The notes under the pieces are model-generated. The model saw nothing but the letters and a program-made list of their open reading frames with translations, had not been told where the DNA came from and made no database searches. DNA of 64,000 nucleotides from SIG701 sp045577175. GTDB taxonomy: Bacteria; Bacillota; Clostridia; Oscillospirales; CAG-272. The DNA is taken from contig JAZNHT010000023.1 of assembly GCA_045577175.1 (NCBI GenBank), forward strand, positions 51,377-115,376, given 5' to 3'. Both the position numbers and the translations under genes were made by a program. Within the stretch, counting starts at the first letter, position 1; each line of letters starts with the position of its first letter. This document shows positions 25,168 to 34,218 of this stretch, one piece after another.

Positions 25168-26202
25168 ATGACACAGAAAAAAATTCTTACCCCCTCCCCC
25201 GAAATCACAAAGCGGATTTTCGGATCCTTCGACTGCCATGCGCGACGTTTGGAGGAGGCGTTCGGCATCCGTATGTACAACAGCGGTGCCGACGGCGACG
25301 GCGACTGCATCACGCTGGAGGGCGAAAGCGATGCCGTGAACCGTGCGGCGGAGGCAGTTGCCTATCTGAAAAAAGTTGCCGCGATGGGGGACGATCTCAC
25401 CGATCAGAGCGTGGATTACGTAATCCGCATGGTAAGTGAGGGGGCAACGGAGCAGCTCTCCGAGCTGGATGACGACTGCTTCCTTGTAACAGCACGGGGA
25501 AAACCGGTGAAGGCGAAAACGGTCGGACAGAAGAAATATGTAGACGCGATCCGCAAAAACACGATCGTCATCTGTGCAGGTCCTGCCGGTACTGGAAAAA
25601 CGTATCTCGCCGTGGCGATGGCTGTCAAGGCACTCCGCTCGCATGAGATTTCAAGAATCATTCTCACCCGTCCTGCCGTGGAAGCGGGCGAGAAGCTCGG
25701 CTTCTTACCCGGCGATCTCCAGAGCAAAATTGACCCGTACCTGCGTCCTTTATACGACGCACTCTATGAGATGATGGGCGCGGAGACGGTCACACGACTG
25801 ATGGAGAAGATGACGATCGAGATCGCGCCGCTTGCGTACATGCGCGGACGGACGCTGGACGATTCGTTTATCATCCTGGATGAGGCGCAGAACACGACGG
25901 AGGAGCAGATGAAGATGTTCCTCACCCGTCTCGGTGCGGGATCGAAAATCGTCGTGACGGGCGATCTGACGCAGACCGATTTGCCCGACGGCAAAAAAAG
26001 CGGCCTTGCCGCCACGGTAAAGATTCTCTCGGGCATCGAGGGGATCGCCGTACACGAATTTACGGAACGGGATGTGGTGCGCCACCGTCTCGTGCAGAAA
26101 ATCATCATGGCATATGATCGCTATGAACGGGACAAAAAAGCCAAAGCGGCACAAAGACGCGAGGAAATGAAGAAATTCAGCGCGTCCCGTCCGCAGAAAT
26201 AA
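25168..26202 (+). CDS. phoH: PhoH-family ATPase (PhoL type)
   Basis: 344 aa. An N-terminal KH-like nucleic-acid domain (about 1-105) precedes the ATPase with Walker A GPAGTGKT (about residue 136), TRPAVEAGEKLGFLPGD, Walker B SFIILDEAQNTT and VTGDLTQTDLP. PhoH-like proteins are linked to RNA metabolism and, next to ybeY, to ribosome maturation. Order yqfD-phoH-ybeY is conserved in Firmicutes, though pgpH (between phoH and ybeY in Bacillus) is absent here. The ATG at 25168 has no strong Shine-Dalgarno sequence. Confidence 0.93.
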   Translation: MTQKKILTPSPEITKRIFGSFDCHARRLEEAFGIRMYNSGADGDGDCITLEGESDAVNRAAEAVAYLKKVAAMGDDLTDQSVDYVIRMVSEGATEQLSELDDDCFLVTARGKPVKAKTVGQKKYVDAIRKNTIVICAGPAGTGKTYLAVAMAVKALRSHEISRIILTRPAVEAGEKLGFLPGDLQSKIDPYLRPLYDALYEMMGAETVTRLMEKMTIEIAPLAYMRGRTLDDSFIILDEAQNTTEEQMKMFLTRLGAGSKIVVTGDLTQTDLPDGKKSGLAATVKILSGIEGIAVHEFTERDVVRHRLVQKIIMAYDRYERDKKAKAAQRREEMKKFSASRPQK

Positions 26203-26215
26203 AAGGAGCTATCTT

Positions 26216-26680
26216 ATGAATATCAGCATTGATTTTTCCCGAAAGAATATTTTTCACGTCAATATCGGTCTGTATCTGACCGTTACGAAAGCGGTCAAGG
26301 CCGCACTTCTCTACGAAAAATTCCACCAGCCCTCACACATCTCCGTCACGTTTACGGATAACGAGGGCATCCGCGCGCTTAACCGCGAATACCGCGACAA
26401 GGATGCCCCGACGGACGTGCTCTCCTTTCCGCAGTACGATTTCGCCGCCGGGGAGACGCCCGATCCCGAATTTCTCTGCGAGCTCGGCGACATCGTGATC
26501 TCTTTGGAGAAAGCGAAGGAACAGGCGAAGGAAATCGGGCACGGATACAAGCGCGAGGTCGCGTTCCTTGCCGTGCACTCCGTTCTCCATCTGCTCGGAT
26601 ACGATCACGAGCACTCCGAGGCGGATGACGAAGAGATGTGCCGCCGTCAGCGCGAGATCATCGCCACGGTTGATTTTTGA
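26216..26680 (+). CDS. ybeY: Endoribonuclease YbeY, rRNA maturation factor
   Basis: 154 aa. The zinc motif HxxxHxxxxxH is in HSVLHLLGYDH, with the conserved REYRDKDAPTDVLSFP and GDIVISLEKAKEQA. YbeY takes part in 16S rRNA 3'-end maturation and late 70S quality control. AAAGGAG precedes the ATG at 26216, 13 bp after phoH. In Bacillus, dgkA and cdd lie between ybeY and era; both are missing here. Confidence 0.95.
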   Translation: MNISIDFSRKNIFHVNIGLYLTVTKAVKAALLYEKFHQPSHISVTFTDNEGIRALNREYRDKDAPTDVLSFPQYDFAAGETPDPEFLCELGDIVISLEKAKEQAKEIGHGYKREVAFLAVHSVLHLLGYDHEHSEADDEEMCRRQREIIATVDF

Positions 26681-26735
26681 CATCCGCCGAAATGAAATAG
26701 ACAAACGTAAAACATTCTGAGTGAGAAAAACCAAC

Positions 26736-27659
26736 ATGAGTGAAGTAAAAAAGATTGACAATACATCCATGCGCACCGCGTTTATCGCGATCGTGGGACG
26801 CCCGAACGTGGGTAAATCCACCCTTATGAACGCAATGCTCGGCGAGAAAATCGCCATCGTATCCGCAAAGCCGCAGACAACGCGCAACCGCATCACGGGT
26901 ATTCTGACAGAGGGCGGCGATCAGTTCGTATTTCTGGACACCCCCGGCATCCACAAGCCGAAAAACAAGCTCGGCTCGTACATGATGAAATCCGTCTCCT
27001 CCGCCATCGGCGGCGCGGATGCGGTCATCATGATCGTCGAGGCGGGGCACCCTGCCGGAGAAACGGAAAAGAGAATCATCGAGAACGTAAAGCAGCTGGA
27101 GCTGCCGGCGATTCTTGTACTGAATAAAATCGACCTGATTAACAAAGAAAAGCTCGCGGAGACGATCGCGGAGTACGCCGCACTGCACGATTTTGACGCA
27201 TTCGTACCGACTGCCGCCGAAAAGGGCAAGAACGTGGAAATCGTCCTTGAGGAAGCGAAGCGCTATCTCATGGACGGACCGTGGTTCTTCCCCGGCGACA
27301 TTGCGACGGATCAGCCGGAAAGACAGATCGCCGCGGAGGTGATCCGCGAGAAAATTCTCCGCACGCTGAACGAGGAAATCCCCCACGGCACCGCTGTCGT
27401 GATCGAGGAATTCAAGGACGAGGAGACGCTCATCAGCATCCGCGCGGAGATTTTCTGTGAAAAGCAGTCGCACAAGGGCATCATCGTGGGCAAGGGCGGC
27501 GCTACGCTCAAGAAAATCGGCTCGCACGCCCGTGAGGATCTGGAGGCATTCTTCGGCGTGAAGGTGTATCTGAATCTTTGGGTGAAAGTCAAAGAAAAGT
27601 GGCGTGACAGCGACACCAGTCTGAACAATTTCGGCTTCAATCCGAAGGATCTCCTCTGA
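26736..27659 (+). CDS. era: GTPase Era
   Basis: 307 aa. The G domain has G1 GRPNVGKSTLMNAMLGEKI, G3 DTPGIHKPKNKLG and G4 NKIDLI. The C-terminal KH domain (about 205-285) has the GKGGATLKKIG loop, EAFFGVKVYLNLWVKVKE and the usual C-terminus. Era binds the 3' end of 16S rRNA during 30S assembly. ATG 26736 is preferred (MSEVKKID, purine-rich GAGTGAG upstream); GTG 26721 would add five residues. The stop codon overlaps the recO ATG. Confidence 0.96.
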   Translation: MSEVKKIDNTSMRTAFIAIVGRPNVGKSTLMNAMLGEKIAIVSAKPQTTRNRITGILTEGGDQFVFLDTPGIHKPKNKLGSYMMKSVSSAIGGADAVIMIVEAGHPAGETEKRIIENVKQLELPAILVLNKIDLINKEKLAETIAEYAALHDFDAFVPTAAEKGKNVEIVLEEAKRYLMDGPWFFPGDIATDQPERQIAAEVIREKILRTLNEEIPHGTAVVIEEFKDEETLISIRAEIFCEKQSHKGIIVGKGGATLKKIGSHAREDLEAFFGVKVYLNLWVKVKEKWRDSDTSLNNFGFNPKDLL

Positions 27660-28447
27660 TGGAGCTTACAAATGTCCGCGGACTTGTTGTAAGAGAAACG
27701 CCGGTCGGCGAATATGACAAGCTGCTCACCGTTGTGACGGAGGAGATGGGACGTATTACCGTTTCCGGCAAGGCAATCCGCAGTCTCAAAAGCAAGCACA
27801 TGCCTGCGACACAGCTCTTCTGCTACAGCTCTTTCACGCTCAAAAAATCGCACGGGTACTACTACATCTCGGACAGTGCGCTGATAGAGAGCTTTTACGG
27901 GATCAGACTCGATCTCGACCGCTTAGCACTTGCCTCCTATCTCTGCGACGTGGCGGCGGAGATGGCGGTGGAGGGCGTGGGAGACGAGGAGCTTTTGCGC
28001 CTGACGCTGAACGCCCTGTACGCCCTCGCAAACAACAAGGAAATCCCGATTCCGCAACTGAAAGCAGCGTTTGAACTGCGCTGTGCCGCCATTGAGGGAT
28101 TTCTGCCGAATCTCACTGCGTGCGATGTATGCGGATGCGCTCCGAACGAAGCGGAGCGGCTGTATCTCGACGTGATGAACGGACGCCTGCTCTGCAAAAG
28201 CTGCCTGCGCAACGTTCGCCACACGGAGGATCCTGTGGATGAGGGAACGGCGCACATCTATCTCCGCTTGACACCTGCCGTATACGAGGCGATGCGCTAC
28301 GTCACCGAAGCGCAGGCGGCGCGCTTTCTCTCGTTTCATCTCGCTGCGGACGAGCTGCCCTTATTTGCTAACGTATGCGAAAAATACCTGCTCAATCATA
28401 TCGAGCACGGATTCTACACACTGGACTTTTACAAATCTATCTTATAA
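27659..28447 (+). CDS. recO: DNA repair protein RecO
   Basis: 262 aa. The N-terminal OB-fold (LVVRETPVGEYDKLLTVVTE) and helical C-terminal part contain a four-Cys zinc finger, CDVCGC and CKSC (about residues 158-183). RecO loads RecA with RecR during recombinational repair. The ATG overlaps the era stop (TGATG) and AAGGA lies 9 nt upstream. The era-recO order is typical of Firmicutes. Confidence 0.95.
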   Translation: MELTNVRGLVVRETPVGEYDKLLTVVTEEMGRITVSGKAIRSLKSKHMPATQLFCYSSFTLKKSHGYYYISDSALIESFYGIRLDLDRLALASYLCDVAAEMAVEGVGDEELLRLTLNALYALANNKEIPIPQLKAAFELRCAAIEGFLPNLTACDVCGCAPNEAERLYLDVMNGRLLCKSCLRNVRHTEDPVDEGTAHIYLRLTPAVYEAMRYVTEAQAARFLSFHLAADELPLFANVCEKYLLNHIEHGFYTLDFYKSIL

Positions 28448-28486
28448 GACGTTTCCCTTTGGGGAATCGGAGGGTTTACTGAAAAA

Positions 28487-30871
28487 ATGAGTTTTCGTGA
28501 TAAAACACTGACCACGCTGGAATTTGACAAAATCCGCGCGCGTCTTACAGAGATCGCGGCAACGGACGGTGCGAAAGCTGCCGCCGCCAAGCTCTGCCCC
28601 TCGGATGACGCGATGGAAATCCGCCGCAGGCTTACACGGACGACGGATGCACGCCGTCTCGCGATGATAAAAGGGCTGCCGCCGTTTTCGGGCGTTACGG
28701 ATGTCGGAGATTCGCTTGAGCGCGCTGTCAAGGGCGCGTCGCTCTCCGCAAGAGAACTGCTGGATGTCGCTTCCCTGCTCACATGCACGCGCGCGCTGAT
28801 TGACTACCGCGAGGGCGAGATGGGGCTTGAGACGGTTCTGGATGAGGTATTCGAACGGCTTATCCCGAATCGGACGCTGGAGGAAAGAATCACCCGTGCC
28901 ATCATCGCGGAGGATATTATCGCGGACGAGGCAAGCACCCTGCTCGCCGACATCCGCCGCAAAATCCGCAACGTGAACAGCAAGATCAAGGACGTGCTGG
29001 CAAAATACACGGGCGGTGCCTACGGAAAATATCTTCAGGAGAACATCGTAACCACCCGTGACGGGCGATACGTCGTTCCCGTGAAAATCGAGCACCGCGG
29101 TGAGGTCAAGGGCTTGGTGCACGACACCTCCGCCTCTGGCGCGACCGTGTTTATTGAGCCGATGGCGGTCGTGGATGCGAACAACGAGCTTCGTGAGCTC
29201 CAGAGCAAGGAGGCCCACGAGATCGAGCGTATTTTAGCGGAGTTTTCCGCCGCGGTTGCAGATACCGCCGACACCATCGAGCGCAACTATTACAACATCA
29301 CCGATCTGGCGCTGGTATTCGCCTGCGCGGCTCTTTCCATCGAAATGGACGCCTCCGAACCGGAAATCACCGAGGCGCGCAAAGTCTCGCTCCGTGAGGC
29401 ACGCCATCCGCTTTTGGACAAGAAAAAAGTCGTACCGATCACGGTTTCGCTCGGCGGTGCGTATGATACGCTCGTCATCACCGGTCCGAACACGGGCGGT
29501 AAGACGGTCACTTTGAAAACGATCGGACTTTTCTGCCTGATGGCACAGGCAGGACTGCACATCCCCGCCGAGCCGGGCTCTATCGTGTGCGTATTTGACG
29601 CTATTTACTCCGACATCGGTGACGAGCAGAGCATCGAGCAGTCGCTTTCCACCTTCTCCGCGCACATGGTGGGGATCGTCTCCGTAATTCGGGAAATGAC
29701 GCCGGATTCGCTTGTTTTGTTCGACGAGCTCGGTGCCGGTACCGATCCCGTAGAGGGTGCGGCACTTGCCATGTCCATCCTTGAGGAGGTACGGCGCGTC
29801 GGCTGTCTCTGCGCCGCGACAACGCACTATGCCGAACTGAAGGCATACGCGCTTGAAACGGCGGGCGTGACGAACGCCTCGTGTGAATTTGACGTGGAGA
29901 CGCTCCGTCCGACGTACCGACTGATTATCGGCACGCCGGGTAAATCCAACGCATTTGCAATCTCCGAAAAGCTCGGTCTGCCCGAGAAAATCGTGGCGCG
30001 TGCCTCCCAATTCGTGGAGACGGGCGCGAGAGATTTCGAAGCCGTGATCGCAAAGCTGGAGGAAACACGCCTACAGCTCCAGAGCGAGCGCGAGGAGGCG
30101 GAACGCCTGCGTCGGGAATACGAGCAGTTCAAGGCGAAGGCGGAGACAAAGCTCAAGCAGAAAATCGGCACGGCGGAAAAAGATGCCGAGCGTATGCGTG
30201 CGCAGGCGGAGCAGATGCTTCTGAGCGCGAAGGCGACGAGCAACTTCATCTACGATCAGCTTGAAAAGCTGAAAAAGGAAAAGGATGCCGCCGATCTCGC
30301 CGCGAAGATGTCGCAGACGAAAAAAGACATCCGCGACCGCATCCGCGACTACGAAAGCCGCGTGTACGATCCCGAGGATGGCACAGCGGACAAGGATTAC
30401 GTCCTTCCCCGTCCCCTCAAAAAAGGCGACCGCGTCAAGCACCGCAATCTCGGTACGATCGGTGTGCTCGTGGAGGAGCCGGACAAAAAAGGCAACGTAT
30501 CCGTGCGGATGGGACAGGTGAAAACACGCGCAAACGTGAAGGAACTCCGTCTGATCGCCGATGCGGAGACGGATGAGCAGCGCGACCGCAAAAATCAAAA
30601 GCAGTACCGCGCGATCGTCAGCCGCGAGTTCAAGCCGGAGCTCGACGTGCGCGGTCAGATCGGTGACGATGCATGGTTCATGGTGGACAAGTATCTCGAC
30701 GAGGCAAACGTCGCAGGCATCCATTCCGTGACAGTCATTCACGGAAAAGGAACGGGCGCGCTCCGCGCCGCGATCTGGTCGCGACTGAAAAACGACAAGC
30801 GCGTGACCTCGTTCCGCGCTGGTGCATACGGCGAGGGTGATTACGGTGTGACCGTGATCGATCTGAAATAA
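28487..30871 (+). CDS. mutS2: MutS2 (endonuclease/ribosome-collision factor)
   Basis: 794 aa. The MutS-like core and lever (1-300) are followed by the ATPase with Walker A GPNTGGKTVTLKT (about 333), Walker B/signature VLFDELGAGTDPVEGAAL, and THYAELK. A long coiled coil follows (about 520-640; rich in Glu, Lys, Arg), then a KOW-like segment and a C-terminal Smr domain (about 715-794; LDVRGQIGDDAW, VIHGKGTGALR). MutS2 suppresses homologous recombination and, in Bacillus, splits collided ribosomes through Smr. The Smr nuclease motif LDLRG/LDVRG is intact. GGAGG lies 13 nt before the ATG, a long spacing. Confidence 0.95.
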   Translation: MSFRDKTLTTLEFDKIRARLTEIAATDGAKAAAAKLCPSDDAMEIRRRLTRTTDARRLAMIKGLPPFSGVTDVGDSLERAVKGASLSARELLDVASLLTCTRALIDYREGEMGLETVLDEVFERLIPNRTLEERITRAIIAEDIIADEASTLLADIRRKIRNVNSKIKDVLAKYTGGAYGKYLQENIVTTRDGRYVVPVKIEHRGEVKGLVHDTSASGATVFIEPMAVVDANNELRELQSKEAHEIERILAEFSAAVADTADTIERNYYNITDLALVFACAALSIEMDASEPEITEARKVSLREARHPLLDKKKVVPITVSLGGAYDTLVITGPNTGGKTVTLKTIGLFCLMAQAGLHIPAEPGSIVCVFDAIYSDIGDEQSIEQSLSTFSAHMVGIVSVIREMTPDSLVLFDELGAGTDPVEGAALAMSILEEVRRVGCLCAATTHYAELKAYALETAGVTNASCEFDVETLRPTYRLIIGTPGKSNAFAISEKLGLPEKIVARASQFVETGARDFEAVIAKLEETRLQLQSEREEAERLRREYEQFKAKAETKLKQKIGTAEKDAERMRAQAEQMLLSAKATSNFIYDQLEKLKKEKDAADLAAKMSQTKKDIRDRIRDYESRVYDPEDGTADKDYVLPRPLKKGDRVKHRNLGTIGVLVEEPDKKGNVSVRMGQVKTRANVKELRLIADAETDEQRDRKNQKQYRAIVSREFKPELDVRGQIGDDAWFMVDKYLDEANVAGIHSVTVIHGKGTGALRAAIWSRLKNDKRVTSFRAGAYGEGDYGVTVIDLK

Positions 30872-30904
30872 AGACAAAAACCGACAAAGGATGTGCATAA
30901 ACCA

Positions 30905-30933
30905 TTGCTTTTTGATAAAAGAAATGGTATAAT
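30905..30933 (+). promoter_or_regulatory. Sigma-A promoter of the sugar isomerase-like gene
   Basis: TTGCTT (30905-30910), 17-bp spacer, TATAAT (30928-30933). Confidence 0.75.
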
Positions 30934-30974
30934 GATTACAGAATTTATCACGGCAAGTGAAAAGGAGATATAAA

Positions 30975-31847
30975 ATGGCAACTTTCCGCTTCAGCGCATT
31001 CGCTGACGAATATTCCCCGAACTTTGACGAGCAGATCAAGGGACTTCTCGAAAACGGTATTCACCTGATTGAGCCGCGCGGCATTGACGGCGTCAACATT
31101 TCCGACATCACCACCGAAAAGGCGGAGGAAATCAAAAAGAAGCTGGACAAGGCCGGCATCGGCATCTCCGCCATCGGCTCCCCGATCGGCAAGGTCGATC
31201 CGAATGACGATTTTGAGGCGCACAAGATGAAGCTGCGCCGCACCTGCGAGATCGCGAAAATCCTCGGGGCTACCCGTATCCGTATGTTCAGCTTCTTCAT
31301 GCCGAAGGATGTAGAGGATTATTCCGCGTACAAGGATCTCGTCATCTCCCGTATCGGTGAGATGCTCGACATCGCCGACGAGTACGGCATCAAGCTCTGC
31401 CACGAGAATGAAAAGGGCATCTACGGCGACACGCCCGAGCGTTGCCTTGAGCTTCTGAAGGCGCACGAGGGACGTCTCGGCTGTGTGTTTGATCCCGCCA
31501 ACTTCATTCAGGTAGGCGCAACGCCCTGCCCCGATGCGCTCAATCTTCTGCGCCCGTACATCACGTATATGCACATTAAGGAGTGCGGTGCAAACGGCAC
31601 AATCGTTCTCCCCGGCACCGGCGTCGGCGGTATTCCCGAGACGCTCGCCGTCCTCAACCGCACGATGACGGAGGATGTTATCGTCACGATGGAGCCGCAT
31701 CTGCAGCACTTCGTCGGTCTCGATGCACTGGAAAACGGCGAGAAAACGCAGATCGAAGCAAGCGCATTCTCCTCCGCCGAGGAGGCGTTCTCCACCGCTG
31801 TTACCTATGCACGGATGTGTATGCCGCGCACGGCAACTGTCCTTTAA
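30975..31847 (+). CDS. Sugar phosphate isomerase/epimerase-like TIM barrel protein
   Basis: 290 aa, AP-endonuclease 2-like TIM barrel. Family motifs: FRFSAFADEYSPNFDEQIK, LIEPRGIDGVNISD, IKLCHENEKGIYGDTPERCL, CVFDPANFIQVGATPCPDAL, YMHIKECGANGTIVLPGTG and VTMEPHLQHF. The His/Glu/Asp pattern (HEN, DPANF, HIKE, MEPH) fits a divalent-metal isomerase or epimerase of the IolE/xylose-isomerase-like group; the sugar is unknown. ATG 30975 follows AAAAGGAGATATAAA; GTG 30957 would place the site inside the protein. It is monocistronic with its own promoter and terminator. Confidence 0.88.
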   Translation: MATFRFSAFADEYSPNFDEQIKGLLENGIHLIEPRGIDGVNISDITTEKAEEIKKKLDKAGIGISAIGSPIGKVDPNDDFEAHKMKLRRTCEIAKILGATRIRMFSFFMPKDVEDYSAYKDLVISRIGEMLDIADEYGIKLCHENEKGIYGDTPERCLELLKAHEGRLGCVFDPANFIQVGATPCPDALNLLRPYITYMHIKECGANGTIVLPGTGVGGIPETLAVLNRTMTEDVIVTMEPHLQHFVGLDALENGEKTQIEASAFSSAEEAFSTAVTYARMCMPRTATVL

Positions 31848-31856
31848 TGAATACGA

Positions 31857-31896
31857 AAACGGAACGGGCGGCAACGCTCGCTCCGTTTCCCTGTTT
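31857..31896 (+). terminator. Terminator after the isomerase gene
   Basis: Outer stem AAACGGA / TCCGTTT and inner stem GGGCG / CGCTC with GCAA loop, one internal mismatch, followed by CCCTGTTT. The weak T-tract may allow read-through into the CapA-like gene. Confidence 0.6.
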
Positions 31897-31913
31897 AATT
31901 ACGGAGTAAATCT

Positions 31914-33209
31914 ATGCTGAAATTTTCAAAAAAATGGACGGCACTGCTGCTTTGCGCGTGCCTTCTGACCACTTCCCTCACAGGGTGCGTATCCTTCAGA
32001 CCGGCACCCGGTGTCGGTCGGGACACATCCACCTCGCCGTCCGATCTGACGGATGTAACAGATTCGGAAACGGTCGGGACGGATGCGCCCGACAGTACCG
32101 ATTCCGCCACGGATACGACTGCGCCCGTCTCAACGGAGCCGCCGGAAACCGAACCGCCGCTGCCTGCGGAATACAGAGCATCCGTTGTCGCGGTCGGTGA
32201 CAATCTGATTCACGAATCGGTGTATCTCGACGCGCAAAAACGCGCCGCCGACGGTGCGGAATACGATTTCGTACCGATGTACGCCCCGATCGCCGACACG
32301 ATTGCCGCGGCGGATATTGCGTTTATCAACCAGGAAACGCCGATGGCAGGCAAATCATACGGCTATTCGGGTTATCCGACGTTCAACTCCCCGAGAGAGG
32401 TCGCTGAGGCACTTGTGGAGGTCGGCTTTGACGTGGTGAATCTCGCCACAAATCACCTGTTTGACAAGCACAATGACGGTGCAAAAGCAACGGTTGAGTA
32501 TATGCAGTCGCTCCCCGTTACGACGATAGGCGCATATTTGAATGAAGAGGATTACGAGAACATCCGCGTGACCGAGGTGAACGGCATCCGTATCGCGTGG
32601 GTTGCCTTCTGTCAGAAATCCAATTACGCCTACAATCCCGCACAGCACAGCGTCATTATGCCGATGATGAACGATGACGCCGCCATCCGTGCACGGGTGC
32701 AGGCGGCGGACGCCATCGCCGATTTCGTGATCGTCTCCGCGCACTGGGGCGAGGAGGTCGCCGAAATTTATCCCGAAACGAGACGGCTCGCCGCGCTGAT
32801 TGCGGAAGCAGGTGCGGACGTGATTCTCGGGCATCACTCGCACATCCTGCAAGGGGTGGAGTGGATCACGACTGCGGACGGAAGCCGCACGCTTGTGGCA
32901 TACTCGCTCGGCAACTTCATCTCGACGCAGTACTATGCGAAAAACATGATCGGCGGTATGCTTTCGTTTGAAATCGTGATGAAGGACGGCGTATGCCGGA
33001 TTGAGTCCCCGATTTTGAATCCGACCGTTACCCAGTACAGCATGAACCGCGACAGTCTGGAGGTCTATCTCCTTGAGGATTACACCGAGGAGCTCGCGAA
33101 AGCACACGGCACAAACTATCACTCCCCCGGCTACTCCGTCGCGTGGATTTACAAGCACGTCACGTCCATTATCACGGACGAATTCTTACCTGCCTATTTT
33201 GAGGGATGA
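31914..33209 (+). CDS. CapA/PgsA-family lipoprotein (metallophosphatase-like)
   Basis: 431 aa. Lipobox LTGC (Cys25), then an acidic Thr/Pro/Asp linker (about 30-88), then the PGA_cap/CapA domain: ASVVAVGDNLIHESVY, FINQETPMAG, VVNLATNHLFDKHNDG, VIVSAHWGEEVAEIYPETRR, ADVILGHHSHILQGVEW and AYSLGNFISTQY. The calcineurin-like fold residues (GDN, NxExP, NNH-like, HWG, GHHxH) are present. In Bacillus CapA works with CapBC in poly-gamma-glutamate export, but no capBC is nearby, so a broader envelope role is likely. It overlaps a ribosome binding site for the amidase gene 2 nt downstream. Confidence 0.88.
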   Translation: MLKFSKKWTALLLCACLLTTSLTGCVSFRPAPGVGRDTSTSPSDLTDVTDSETVGTDAPDSTDSATDTTAPVSTEPPETEPPLPAEYRASVVAVGDNLIHESVYLDAQKRAADGAEYDFVPMYAPIADTIAAADIAFINQETPMAGKSYGYSGYPTFNSPREVAEALVEVGFDVVNLATNHLFDKHNDGAKATVEYMQSLPVTTIGAYLNEEDYENIRVTEVNGIRIAWVAFCQKSNYAYNPAQHSVIMPMMNDDAAIRARVQAADAIADFVIVSAHWGEEVAEIYPETRRLAALIAEAGADVILGHHSHILQGVEWITTADGSRTLVAYSLGNFISTQYYAKNMIGGMLSFEIVMKDGVCRIESPILNPTVTQYSMNRDSLEVYLLEDYTEELAKAHGTNYHSPGYSVAWIYKHVTSIITDEFLPAYFEG

Positions 33210-33211
33210 CG

Positions 33212-34105
33212 ATGAAACAACACATTTCCGCATCGCGCCGTATCCTGTGCGCGCTCCTTTCCGTTCTTTTTGTATTTCTCCTGACCGCCTGCCGTGATGC
33301 CACGCCTGCCGGTCTCGATCTGTCCGCAAACGACGGCGGTGCCGGTCGGGACACAGGCTTCTCCTCGGATGTCGCCGATCCGTCTGACAGTCCGGTCACG
33401 GATGCACAGACGGATGCACCCGACACCACCGTTCCCGAAACGGATCCGCCGGCGACCGAGCCGCCGGAAACCACCTTCACCTATCCGCGCTACGATGACG
33501 ACGGTATTATCACCATTTGCCTGGATGCCGGTCACGGCTTCGGCGACGTCGGCACGGACTCCGAATTTCTCGGAGAGCTTTCGGAGAAAGACATTACGCT
33601 TCCCATTGTTCTGAAAATCAAAGACAAGCTGGAAGCGCTCGGCTTTGCCGTGATTTTGACGCATGACGGACAGACGTTCCCGAAATCCGCCATCGATAAC
33701 GGTGACAATCTGTTCAATCCGAAGGAGCGCATCTCCTACGCACACACGCAGAATATCGATTATTTTCTGTCCATCCACTGTGACAGCTACGCGGCAGACA
33801 GCTCCGTCAAGGGAACACGTGTGTATTACAGCATGGGTACGCCGTATGAGAGCAACTCCGCCGCGGCGGCAAATCAAATCATGAAGGGCATCAACTCAGC
33901 TTTGCCGAATGCGAAGAAAACCATCGTCCGCAATATGGAATTTGACTCCGCATACTACGTTATCCGCATGGCGCATACGCCCTCCGCGCTGATTGAGATC
34001 GGATTTGTCACGAACCCGACGGATGCGGAAAACATGCTCTCGGAGGACTGGCAGAACGCCCTCGCTGACGGAATCGCAAACGGTCTTGCCGACTACTTTA
34101 CATAA
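33212..34105 (+). CDS. N-acetylmuramoyl-L-alanine amidase lipoprotein (Amidase_3)
   Basis: 297 aa. Lipobox LTAC (Cys27), then an Asp/Thr/Pro linker similar to that of the CapA-like neighbour. The zinc amidase domain follows (about 95-297): ICLDAGHGFGDVG (first His), a Glu in the FLGELSEKDI segment, YFLSIHCDSY (second His) and the catalytic Glu in SALIEIGFVTN. It cleaves the amide between MurNAc and the stem peptide. ATG 33212 is preferred over ATG 33206 because GAGGG ends only at 33205, giving a 6-nt spacing. It is likely translated from one mRNA with the CapA-like gene. Confidence 0.92.
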   Translation: MKQHISASRRILCALLSVLFVFLLTACRDATPAGLDLSANDGGAGRDTGFSSDVADPSDSPVTDAQTDAPDTTVPETDPPATEPPETTFTYPRYDDDGIITICLDAGHGFGDVGTDSEFLGELSEKDITLPIVLKIKDKLEALGFAVILTHDGQTFPKSAIDNGDNLFNPKERISYAHTQNIDYFLSIHCDSYAADSSVKGTRVYYSMGTPYESNSAAAANQIMKGINSALPNAKKTIVRNMEFDSAYYVIRMAHTPSALIEIGFVTNPTDAENMLSEDWQNALADGIANGLADYFT

Positions 34106-34154
34106 TCGTCTATAATCCGTGCAGAAATCCGTGCCGTTTTATGAAAAACAAATA

Positions 34155-34183
34155 TTGATTTTTCGCGCAATATGTTTTATAAT
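34155..34183 (+). promoter_or_regulatory. Sigma-A promoter of the AEC transporter gene
   Basis: TTGATT (34155-34160), 17-bp spacer, TATAAT (34178-34183). Confidence 0.85.
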
Positions 34184-34218
34184 ATACATATAGGCGCAAG
34201 AAAGACGAGGATCGCATT

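Noticed and set aside
31914..34105. Poly-gamma-glutamate capsule operon
   Set aside because: Only the CapA-like protein is present; no capB or capC homologue is adjacent.
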